Source of the DNA: Dipteris shenzhenensis
Lineage: Eukaryota > Polypodiophyta > Polypodiopsida > Gleicheniales
Strand: one strand, 5' to 3'
Assembly: GCA_047967505.1 (NCBI GenBank)
Contig: CM106540.1
Length of the DNA stretch: 64,000 nt
The notes under the pieces are model-generated. The model was not told the DNA's origin. It saw only the letters and a list, made by a program, of their open reading frames with translations, and did no database searches. This document shows positions 21,988-30,473 of this stretch, piece by piece. The position numbers were made by a program, and so were the translations under genes. The stretch's first letter is position 1. Every line of letters starts with the position of its first letter.

Positions 21988-22446
21988 CAGATCAGCTCTT
22001 GTACTGAGGCACATGGCAACGGGCAGGACAAGAAGGTTTGCGATGACAGCATCCCACCCTCGATCACATCTTCACTTTACGAGCAGTCATTGAGAAGGCG
22101 AGATCCACATCCCAGAAAGTCTACGCTTGCTTCGTAGACTTTCAGAAGGGTTTTGACACAGTCCCACAAGCCCGCCTATTATAGAGGCTTCAGGAGATGC
22201 ATATACCAATAGTCATGATCTAGGGCATTATGAGCTTATATGAGTCTATTGGAGGGAGCATGCACCTAGCAATCTATCGAGAGCACGATCGGAGTGAAGC
22301 AAGAATGCCCCCTCTCTCCGACACTCTTTGGGCTTTGACTACCTAGGAGGAGAGGGATCCTTGCTTGCAGATTTAATGATACAGATCTCACTAAGACAAA
22401 GACAACGCATGGCGCAGAGGTTGACCAGAGCACATAAGAAAGAGCC
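21988..22446 (+). pseudogene. second LINE, RT motifs A-B and a downstream scrap
   Basis: Contains DHIFTLRAVIEKARS and VYACFVDFQKGFDTVPQARL (RT motif A, about 22,065-22,180), then STIGVKQECPLSPTLFGL (motif B, about 22,278-22,335). The sequence then jumps to RMAQRLTRAHKK (about 22,408), which lies well beyond the catalytic YADD motif in such LINEs, so the active site is deleted. Confidence 0.75.
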
Positions 22447-22470
22447 CTCTCTCTCTCTCTCTCTCTCTCT
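22447..22470. repeat. (CT)n microsatellite
   Basis: Twelve CT units immediately after LINE sequence. Confidence 0.9.
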
Positions 22471-23630
22471 TAATCTGATCGTGTAATCACAGCAAGACCT
22501 TCTTTAAACCTTTAGCGAGGAATGAGCGTTATGCACCATAGAGAGAGAAAGGAGATAAGGGTAGAGAGAGAATGGAGTCAACAACCGATTGGGTCCCTGT
22601 ACCCACTGAGGCCCCCCTCCCCCAATCAGGGGAGAATTTGCTTTATACTTGGAGAACTGAGAGATACAAATAGAGAGAGTAGGAAACACGCTTCTAAAGA
22701 GTACACTGAGCACAAGTATTGCAGACCCAAAGACCTGAGAGGCAACGCCAACCAATACCGAGACCTTGATGCTGTCCACACTGACAATGTAGAGCACTTC
22801 TGCGAGGCAAGGGAGAGGCTTGTGCTGTCCACCGGGATGCAGGGTTACTGCATGAGTGAGAGAGTGAAAGCTAGGAGTAGTAGATTCTAAAGAGAGCTGA
22901 GAGATGACTGAAATATAGAGCTGAGAAGTGAGCTGTGCAAAACTGTAAAGAAAGCTGTAAATAGCAGCCGAAACAGTACCCTAACCTTACTCCGTTTGCT
23001 GGTCCGAATCCTCAACTGTGGTGCTGCGTATACACCTTCCGAACAAGCTGAACTGGGCCAAAGACTGAGGCTGATCAGGGCCAACTCCGAAGGTGTTCAG
23101 GGCTGCACACAAGAGGTTGGAGGGGAGCTATTGGAGTGCTGAAGGCTTGGGGAGCTGAGTGGGAAATGAGGGAATGAAGGCCCCATTTATGTGGGCCTGG
23201 AAGGGCTGAGCCAAAATGGCGGACTTTTTAGTTGGTTATTTTGGAGCTGGTTGGCTGGTCCCTTGGCCCCATAAAAGGTGGCCTAGGGAGGGGTGCAGGA
23301 TAGCCTATAAAGGCAGCCCTTCCCCTGCCATTTCCCTTCACTTGTTCCAGCCTTGAGAGAGCCCAAAAGGGCTCCTATACTAGGCTGGACCTAAACCTAT
23401 CTCTAATCCTCAGACGGAAACACTACCCCAATGTTCTCCAGTGGGTACGAGTGAGCAAGGACTGATCTGTCTAACGTAACCTAAGGCTGAGAGACTGACT
23501 TACGTAGCATGTGCCTGACTGTCCCTGGACAAGGACTCACAGCATACAACAAAATCTCCTATTAGGGAACTATTATGCACTTGTAGTGCAGCCAGCATGT
23601 CAGATTGCACCGAAGTGCAGGGGTGCATGT

Positions 23631-23635
<5 letters not shown>
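22471..23635. other. LTR-like or unclassified insertion, TATA near 23,303
   Basis: No coding domain. GCCTATAAAGGCAGCCC (about 23,301) and nearby CCCCATAAAAGGTGGCC (about 23,268) resemble the promoters of LTRs in this window. G/A-rich segments 22,540-22,700 lack coding texture. It lies between two CT repeats and between two copies of the same LINE segment (see findings). Confidence 0.35.

Positions 23636-23676
<41 letters not shown>
23636..23676. repeat. (CT)n microsatellite
   Basis: About 20 units, followed by further LINE-like sequence. Confidence 0.95.
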
Positions 23677-23677
<1 letters not shown>

Positions 23678-24077
23678 GAGCTAGCCGATATGAGGGCGGA
23701 GTGGATCAGCACAAAAAGATAACGCGGAGCTGTGGAGCTAGAGACAAAGACCACGCATGGCACAAAGGTTGACCAGAGCACACATGATGGAGGTCCAACC
23801 TATCTCAACTCTACTTAGAGGGGACCCTCAGAGCCGAGGTGTCACGCTCGAGATGGCTTGCCGGATACCAAGATCATGGAGACAACGCCCCCCACCACAG
23901 TGAGAGATGACCCATCAAAGGCAGATACGCAATATCTTTGCATCCCACCGGAGAGCTGCCATGGCAGCAGGATTATAGATGACACTGATCACATCTCTGG
24001 TCTCTTAGGATTTCTGAGTTTTTTTGTGTTTTGAGTCCTAGTTTTGAAATTTTTGGCATAGCACTCAGCAAGCACCT
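23677..24077 (+). pseudogene. second LINE, 3' segment
   Basis: A second copy of the RMAQRLTRAH segment occurs at about 23,752-23,785. Further open but shifted fragments follow (IRNIFASHRRAAMAAG, about 23,930-23,975). From about 24,000 the sequence is T-rich and non-coding. It is interrupted at 24,078 by the intact Copia element and continues at 30,273. Confidence 0.45.
24073..24077. other. target site duplication, left
   Basis: CACCT, matched exactly at 30,273-30,277 on the other side of the Copia element. Confidence 0.9.
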
Positions 24078-24316
24078 TGATAGATTGTGAGGGAGAGAGT
24101 AGGGAGTAGGGAGACTCACTGCACACACACACTAGTGGGGATAATCACAATGAGTGAGTGGTACCTCCCCAAGTACACACATATATATTATGGATAAGGT
24201 AGTAACCCTTAAGTACATCTAAGTACAAATGTGTACTTAGTGTACTTAAGTGTCCTACACTAAAGTACAACATAAAGTACTATTTACATAGGGTGGCCAG
24301 TGCCTTTACCCCAACA
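24078..24316 (-). repeat. 3' LTR of the intact Copia element
   Basis: 239 bp. On the minus strand it starts TGTTGGGGTAAAGG and ends CAATCTATCA. It contains repeated AAGTAC motifs that pair with GTACTT (24,211-24,275). No difference from the other copy was found. Confidence 0.95.
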
Positions 24317-24326
24317 ACCTCCCACT
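24317..24326 (-). other. polypurine tract of the intact Copia element
   Basis: Minus-strand AGTGGGAGGT directly precedes the 3' LTR. Confidence 0.75.
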
Positions 24327-24366
24327 TAAAGGCAGTGTGCCCTCAAGGAGAGAAAGAATATTGGCC

Positions 24367-27300
24367 TCAACCAATACCCATAAGAGATCTGCAGTGTGCA
24401 AACCTCTCTGCAGCTAACCCTTTGGTTAACAGATCTGCCGGATTGTCATCTGTATGCACCTTAACAAGCTTAATTTGCTTGTTTTCAAGCACCTCCCTGA
24501 TAAAGTGATATTTCACATCTATGTGCTTCGTCTTTGCATGAAAGACAGGATTACGTGCCAACTGTATGGCACTCTGACTGTCACAATGCAACAATGGAAT
24601 CTCCAATGGATAACCCAAATCTGCCACTAACCGAGATAGCCATATAGCCTCCTTGCATGCCTCAGTGGCTGCAATATATTCTGCTTCTGTGGTAGACAAT
24701 GCAACGCATTGCTGCATTCTAGATACCCACGACACTGCACCTCCAGTGAAAGTGAAAACGTATCCGGTAGTAGACTTCCGGGTATCAGGGTGACCGGCAT
24801 AATCAGAGTCTGTATAACCTTGCACTTTTGCATCTTGACTGCCGAAACATATACACAAGTCCTGTGTACCCTTCAGGTATCTCATGACACCTTTTACTGC
24901 ATTCCAATGCTTTTTGCCAGGTTTAGCCATGTATCTGCTAACCACTCCCACTGCAAACGCAATATCGGGCCTGGTTGCAACCATAGCATACATGAGACTG
25001 CCACATGCTGATGCATACGGAATCTTTGACATCTCAGCTTTTTCAGCATCTGTCTGAGGGCTGTCCAAAGCACTGATTTTCACATAAGGAGGCAATGGAG
25101 TACCAATACTCTTCCCCCCCTCCATGTGAAATCTCTGCAAGACCTTGCCAATATATTCCTTCTGAGACAAGTATAGCAACCGCTTTTCCCTATCCCGAAG
25201 TATCCGCATACCCAATATGTGGTTGGCATCACCAAGATCTTTCATATCAAAGGTCTGGTGCAATCTCTTTTTCAAGGCATTCATCTCATTATGAGATCTT
25301 CCAGCAATTAACATGTCATCCACATACAAAATGAGGATAAGTAAACTGCCATCTGAAGCTTTCTTGGTATACAAGCAGTGATCAATGTCACTTCTCCTGT
25401 AACCCTGGGTTCGCATGAATGTATCAAACTTATGATACCATTCCCTGGGTGCCTGCTTTAGACCATAAAGACTTTTCTTTAGTTTGCATACAAGCTTCTC
25501 TTTGCCCTTCACTGTAAAACCCTCTGGCTGCTGCATAAAAATTTCCTCATGTAAATCACCATGAAGAAATGCTGTCTTGACATCCATTTGGACCAAGTCC
25601 ATATCTGCATGTGCAACCAATGCTAATACAGTTCTGAGTGTTGTCATCTTAACAACAGGAGAGAATATCTCGTCAAAGTCAACACCATATTCCTGCTTGA
25701 ACCCCTTGGCAACCAGTCTGGCTTTATGCCTTGGCTTTTCACCAGGTGTGACCTTAAGTCGATAAACCCATTTGCATGGCAGTACCTTCTTACCAGTAGG
25801 CAAGGATACCAATTCCCAAGTGCCATTCTTGTGAAGGCTGTCCATTTCAGCCTTCATAGCAAGATCCCATTGAACCTTGTCTGCCCTCTGCCTAGCCTCT
25901 CTGTAGCATGAAGGCTCTCCACAATCAGTGAGCATCAAATAATCAATGCCTGGAACAAATCTTTCTGGCTGCCGCGTCGGTCTAGTTGACCTTCTAACCC
26001 AATGACCATCGTCTTGAGCTGGCTGTCCAGCCTGTTCATCACCCAGATAAGGTGGCTGTCCCATGTCTCCTGGCTGCATTTGCATGTCAGGAAGATCACC
26101 TAACTGTGCTTCATCCATTGGGATGTCTTCTGCCATACCTGGCTGTCCATTAGGACCTGCTGCAGCATCATTTAATGGCTGGTTATGCTGCTGTTGTGGC
26201 TGATTTACAGCCTGTTCGTGTTGCCCATGATGCCTGTTATCATCAATAGTTACTTTTAAAGGTCCCTGCTGTACAACAGGTTCCTTGAACATGATGGTTT
26301 CATCAAACACGACATCATTGCTGCGTATAAGTTTTCTGTTCTTGGGATCCCAAATCCTGTAGCCCATCTCACCTTTGTCACCGTAACCTAGGAATATGCA
26401 TTTAAGAGACTTTGGATCCAGTTTAGTTCTGTCCTCCCTGCGTACATGCACATACGCGACACAACCAAAGACCCGTAGGTGTTTGTAAGACGGAGGCTTG
26501 CCCGTCCATGCCTGTTCAGGCACACCGCCACATAGTCTCTTGTTTGGTGACCTGTTAATAAGGTGCACAGCTGTCTTTACAGCTTCAGCCCAAAATGTGT
26601 GGGGCAATGCAGCATGTGACAACATGGATCTGACTTTCTCTTGAATGGTCCTGAACATTTTTTCAGCTGTACCATTCTGTGGAGGATCATATGGTGCAGA
26701 CAACACCCTTTGAATACCCTTTGCCTCACAGAATTCTTGAAATTCTTTGGACAAATACTCTCCACCATTGTCAGATCGTAAGGCTTTCAGTTTTTTGCCT
26801 GTCTCATTTTCGACCAGTGCAACAAACTTAGTGAAAGCCTTGAACGTATCACTCTTCTTTCTGAGAGTGTAAACCCACACTTTGCGGGTGGCGTCATCTA
26901 TGAATGACAGTATGTACTTTGAACCTCCTAAAGAGAGTGTAGGCATCTCACACACATCTGTATGTACTAGCTCCAAGAGCTGTAATTTCTGATCTGACCT
27001 TCTCTTATGAGGTATTTGTACTTGACGACCGTAGAGACAAAATTCACATTTCTTTAAATCTGAATATTTTAGACTCGGCAAGTAACCAAAATGAGCCAAT
27101 TGCTCCATTCCCTTAATACTCATATGGCCAAGCCGGCTATGCCACAATGAAATCTTTGGCAGCTCGGTGGCATTTACATCAGAATACGGACAATGTCCAG
27201 CATGAAGTGAGTACAAAGTATCAACCTTAGGACCCCTGGCAATAGCCATTGCCCCTTTGCTGATTTTCCATTTCTGACTGCCAAAGGTGGTATGATAACC

Positions 27301-28446
27301 ATCGTCATCCAACAACCCTGTGGAAATCAAGTTTTTCTTCACCTCAGGAACATGCCTGACCCCTTTGAGCATTAACTGCTGGCCATTTTCAAGCACAAGC
27401 CTGACATCACCTATGCCAATGATAGAACATGCATGGTTATCACCAAGAAAGACCACTCCCTTTTGCCCTCCTGCATATCTGACAAACAGATTTCTGTAGG
27501 ATGTCACATGAAAGGAAGCACCTGAATCTATAATCCAGGAAAACATATCTGATCCATCACCAGCATGAAGTGTATGAGCCTCCAGTGAAGAGGTGAAACA
27601 TATCTCATGTCCACTGTCACTGTCACTAACATAAGTAACATTCAGCTCCTCTTTTTCTTTGCCCTTAGACTTGCCTTGAGCCTTGCCTTCTTTGGCTCTC
27701 TGGTCATTCTTCTTTTGAAAACACTTTTTCTCAATATGTCCCTTCTTGCCACAATAGTTGCATACAAGATCACTCTTAGAGCGGGACTTGCTCCTCTCTC
27801 TTTCTTTGTCTTTTCCACGTGTTTTGGACCTGCTGCGTGCATTCAAAGCATTTGACTTCCCAATAGCATTGTTCTTTCTGTTCATCTCTTCCTGTAGAAG
27901 AGCACTCTCCACATCTGCAAATAACAGAATGGCTTTTGAGTTGCTGGTAGAAGTCCTGAATGTGTCCCATGACTCAGGTAGAGAACATAGGATGAGTGTA
28001 GCTTTCAGCTCATCATCGAGCTTCAACCCCTGGTTGATCACCTGGCTGAATATGCTGTTAAACTCAATAATATGAGTGGACATAGCTGTCCCCTCCTTCA
28101 TTTGAAGACCAACAAGCTTTTTTAGCCAGTAAGCTTTTCCCGTGGCACTTTTCTTGGCATAAGTATCCTCAAGACGTTGCCACATCTCCCACGCAGTAGG
28201 TTCATCCCTGATGCCTACAACCAGTGAATCAACTGTAAGCATAATGGTCGACCTGGCCAAGCCGTCCATCTTCTCCCACTGCTCATCAGTAACGTTGGAG
28301 GGCTTAACACCCTTCTCCTTTATAGGCTTGTACTGGTCCTTCTGCATCAGCACATTGTAGCATTGTGTCCTCCATATGTCGTAATTTTTAGCTCCTTCGA
28401 GCTTCTTTATCTGAAACAAGGACGACACGTCGCTGCCGGAACTCAT
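24367..28446 (-). CDS. Copia Gag-Pol polyprotein, intact
   Basis: 1,359 codons from the ATG at 28,446 (MSSGSDVSSLFQIKKLEGAK); the frame runs 13 codons further upstream only via a TTG. Numbered from that Met: Gag (UBN2-like, about 15-200); zinc knuckle C229-x2-C232-x4-H237-x4-C242; protease DSGAS at 307-311; GAG-pre-integrase His/Cys (H436, H441, C467, C470); integrase triad D497 (VHTD), D559 (RSDNGGEY) and E595 (NGTAEK); RT with QMDVKTAFLHGDL near 953 and YVDD at 1041-1044; RNase H with TDSDYAG near 1212, STTEAEY near 1251 and the closing DNPADLLTKGL near 1334. Length and domain order match complete Copia polyproteins. No stop or frameshift was seen. Protease would cleave the product inside Gag particles, and RT and integrase would copy and insert the element. 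Confidence 0.96.
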   Translation of the reverse strand: MSSGSDVSSLFQIKKLEGAKNYDIWRTQCYNVLMQKDQYKPIKEKGVKPSNVTDEQWEKMDGLARSTIMLTVDSLVVGIRDEPTAWEMWQRLEDTYAKKSATGKAYWLKKLVGLQMKEGTAMSTHIIEFNSIFSQVINQGLKLDDELKATLILCSLPESWDTFRTSTSNSKAILLFADVESALLQEEMNRKNNAIGKSNALNARSRSKTRGKDKERERSKSRSKSDLVCNYCGKKGHIEKKCFQKKNDQRAKEGKAQGKSKGKEKEELNVTYVSDSDSGHEICFTSSLEAHTLHAGDGSDMFSWIIDSGASFHVTSYRNLFVRYAGGQKGVVFLGDNHACSIIGIGDVRLVLENGQQLMLKGVRHVPEVKKNLISTGLLDDDGYHTTFGSQKWKISKGAMAIARGPKVDTLYSLHAGHCPYSDVNATELPKISLWHSRLGHMSIKGMEQLAHFGYLPSLKYSDLKKCEFCLYGRQVQIPHKRRSDQKLQLLELVHTDVCEMPTLSLGGSKYILSFIDDATRKVWVYTLRKKSDTFKAFTKFVALVENETGKKLKALRSDNGGEYLSKEFQEFCEAKGIQRVLSAPYDPPQNGTAEKMFRTIQEKVRSMLSHAALPHTFWAEAVKTAVHLINRSPNKRLCGGVPEQAWTGKPPSYKHLRVFGCVAYVHVRREDRTKLDPKSLKCIFLGYGDKGEMGYRIWDPKNRKLIRSNDVVFDETIMFKEPVVQQGPLKVTIDDNRHHGQHEQAVNQPQQQHNQPLNDAAAGPNGQPGMAEDIPMDEAQLGDLPDMQMQPGDMGQPPYLGDEQAGQPAQDDGHWVRRSTRPTRQPERFVPGIDYLMLTDCGEPSCYREARQRADKVQWDLAMKAEMDSLHKNGTWELVSLPTGKKVLPCKWVYRLKVTPGEKPRHKARLVAKGFKQEYGVDFDEIFSPVVKMTTLRTVLALVAHADMDLVQMDVKTAFLHGDLHEEIFMQQPEGFTVKGKEKLVCKLKKSLYGLKQAPREWYHKFDTFMRTQGYRRSDIDHCLYTKKASDGSLLILILYVDDMLIAGRSHNEMNALKKRLHQTFDMKDLGDANHILGMRILRDREKRLLYLSQKEYIGKVLQRFHMEGGKSIGTPLPPYVKISALDSPQTDAEKAEMSKIPYASACGSLMYAMVATRPDIAFAVGVVSRYMAKPGKKHWNAVKGVMRYLKGTQDLCICFGSQDAKVQGYTDSDYAGHPDTRKSTTGYVFTFTGGAVSWVSRMQQCVALSTTEAEYIAATEACKEAIWLSRLVADLGYPLEIPLLHCDSQSAIQLARNPVFHAKTKHIDVKYHFIREVLENKQIKLVKVHTDDNPADLLTKGLAAERFAHCRSLMGIG

Positions 28447-29633
28447 GGTAAAGAAAGTAGAGTTTGACTCCCTGTAGTCGTGCAATTAAGCACTAGTCAC
28501 TCCAAGAAAATTCCCCCGCAGCGGAAGTACGATCAAAAGTGAACTTGGTACTGTTTCAGTGGCACAAAACCAACTGAATATTTTTCTCCCACTTGCTGCA
28601 GAAACAGTACAGCAAGCTGTTCCTGTCTTTTTTCGCTGGCGAAAGTGCGGTACAGCTGCGTCAAATCGCTCCAGAAAAATCCAGAACTGATATAATAAAA
28701 AAAAAGCAGTACTTTTTGACTTTTCTGATAGTCAAATATGGTCAAACCTGCTGTTTGACAGTCCCGGACTGTCAAAAAACAGTAACTGTAAATCTCTGAT
28801 TTTTGATGAAAATCCCTGATTTTAGACCTCCATATGCTTCATAAACTTCCCCCCCAACTGAATTTGCAGTTTGGAAGTAAGGTGGCTCAAAAGCCCTTTG
28901 AATGCATGAAGAAAATCAGGGATGTGACCTCCAATTTGAGAGATTGACCTTTGACCAAACACTGTAAGTCAAATTTGCACTTTCAAAGCATAATAGTGCT
29001 CCACAAGATAGCCTGATGCATGTAGAGTGCTCCCACTTGACAAATTGCCGGTCAGGCTACAAAAGCCCCAAATTTGAGTAAAGTCAAACTTGGTCAAAAT
29101 CGACCAAATCTGTACCAAATGTGATTGTACTTGCAGCAACAAGCTAAAGCATTTGTCACAAGCATAATAGCATCAAAAGCCCCTTGAATTGGCAGCACAT
29201 TCCGTGCATTGACACAGTAAATGGCATCAACTGCTACTGCTCACACAAGGCGTTTGACTGCAAATCCATTGAGTTGCATCCAACAAAGCATACACTGCAA
29301 GTATCAAGTACAGATCTGTCCAATGCATACTCTCAGTGCCACCACTGTGTACAATCACTGGCCAGGTGATAAGACCTGTCTCAACACTGTTTGCGGCATA
29401 ATGCCTCAGTGTGAGTGTAAGCCCTGCCACAAGTAGAACACCTTGGCTCAAATGCCAGTGGCGAAAGACAATGTTTTCCCGTGAAAACAGATAAACAGAA
29501 AAAAAATGTTCCTCGATCTGTGGTACCCTGACTGTTGGCTGTACGTGAAAGTCAAGTACAGCAGTGCTGTACCAGATTTCGAGAGAGAAAGGGGGGGAAC
29601 TGGAGCTCGACCGCGCCCAGCTGGAGCAGCCGC

Positions 29634-29757
29634 GCCTTGCAGCTCTTGCCTGCGACCTTTCAGCCCTGGCCTGCGCCGTTGCGCCTTGCAGCCACGCCTT
29701 GCAGCTCTTGCCTGCGACCTTTCAGCCCTGGCCTGCGCCGTTGCGCCTTGCAGCCAC
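29634..29757. repeat. 62-bp tandem repeat in the Copia leader
   Basis: Two head-to-tail units beginning GCCTTGCAGCTCTTGCCTGC (29,634 and 29,696). They are followed to about 29,900 by many degenerate GCCTTGCAGCC and CTTGCAGCCGC copies. Confidence 0.9.
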
Positions 29758-29911
29758 GCCTTGCAGCCTTTGCATCGTGCCTTGCAGCCGTGGCCTGCAC
29801 CTTGCAGCCGCCGTTGCAGCCGCGCCTTCGCGCGTTGACTGCGCCCTTGCAGCCGCGCCCTGCGCGCTTGCAGCCGCCGTTCGCGCGTTGCCTGCACCCT
29901 TCGCGATCCGT

Positions 29912-29960
29912 CCGTACGGTTGTACGGACGTCGTACGGCCGTACGGATCGGTCCGTACGG
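29912..29960. repeat. cluster of CCGTACGG palindromes near the primer site
   Basis: Perfect CCGTACGG palindromes at 29,912, 29,939 and 29,953, with further GTACGG and CGTACG cores between them. They lie about 60-105 bases into the leader from the primer site. Confidence 0.85.
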
Positions 29961-30018
29961 AAGGGGTAGGATAGGGAGAGGAGGGAGTGGAAGTGGAGGG
30001 AGAGAGAGAGAACCCGTT

Positions 30019-30031
30019 GGCTCTGATACCA
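30019..30031 (-). other. primer binding site of the intact Copia element
   Basis: Minus-strand TGGTATCAGAGCC, two bases after the 5' LTR; initiator tRNA-Met type. Confidence 0.92.
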
Positions 30032-30033
30032 GT

Positions 30034-30272
30034 TGATAGATTGTGAGGGAGAGAGTAGGGAGTAGGGAGACTCACTGCACACACACACTAGTGGGGATAA
30101 TCACAATGAGTGAGTGGTACCTCCCCAAGTACACACATATATATTATGGATAAGGTAGTAACCCTTAAGTACATCTAAGTACAAATGTGTACTTAGTGTA
30201 CTTAAGTGTCCTACACTAAAGTACAACATAAAGTACTATTTACATAGGGTGGCCAGTGCCTTTACCCCAACA
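30034..30272 (-). repeat. 5' LTR of the intact Copia element
   Basis: 239 bp, identical by eye to 24,078-24,316. It contains the promoter for minus-strand transcription. Confidence 0.95.
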
Positions 30273-30277
30273 CACCT
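30273..30277. other. target site duplication, right
   Basis: CACCT, matching 24,073-24,077. Confidence 0.9.
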
Positions 30278-30473
30278 TAGCGAGCCCTTTGCCTCAGCCC
30301 ATAGTGGCTTGTATGAGGTACTTTTTTTATCGTACCTTGTCTCATAGGCATGCGAGGCCTTCCGAATATATTAACACGTCTTTCTTACTTTCTTTCTCTC
30401 TCTCTCCTTCTTGCTATTATGTCCCCTTTCTCTAAATCTACCTCATCCTCTTCTCTACAGTGGTATCAAAACC
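30278..30473 (+). mobile_element. probable end of an older LTR with primer site
   Basis: CTCTACAG followed by TGGTATCAAAACC (30,461-30,473) has the form of an LTR end plus a slightly altered tRNA-Met primer site, as in Copia elements. If so, the intact Copia element inserted inside this older LTR. The LTR start was not located and no second copy is in the window. Confidence 0.4.

Larger units (their letters stand above)
28447..30018 (-). other. long GC-rich leader of the Copia element
   Basis: About 1.57 kb lies between primer site and Gag start, unusually long for Copia. It has no conserved ORF. The part near the primer site is far more GC-rich than its surroundings and is repetitive. The part near Gag contains several short TTTGAC/GTCAAA inverted motifs (28,715-28,775). 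Confidence 0.6.
24078..30272 (-). mobile_element. full-length, apparently intact Ty1/Copia element
   Basis: A 6,195-bp element on the minus strand. It has 239-bp LTRs at both ends that are identical by eye, a CACCT target duplication, a tRNA-Met primer site, a polypurine tract and one uninterrupted gag-pol frame. All catalytic motifs are present. Everything seen is consistent with a very recent insertion able to move by itself, although transcription cannot be judged from sequence. Confidence 0.95.

Noticed and set aside
29448-30088. Five overlapping Ala/Arg-rich ORFs
   Set aside because: All arise from the GC-rich repeats of the Copia leader and none is conserved beyond them.
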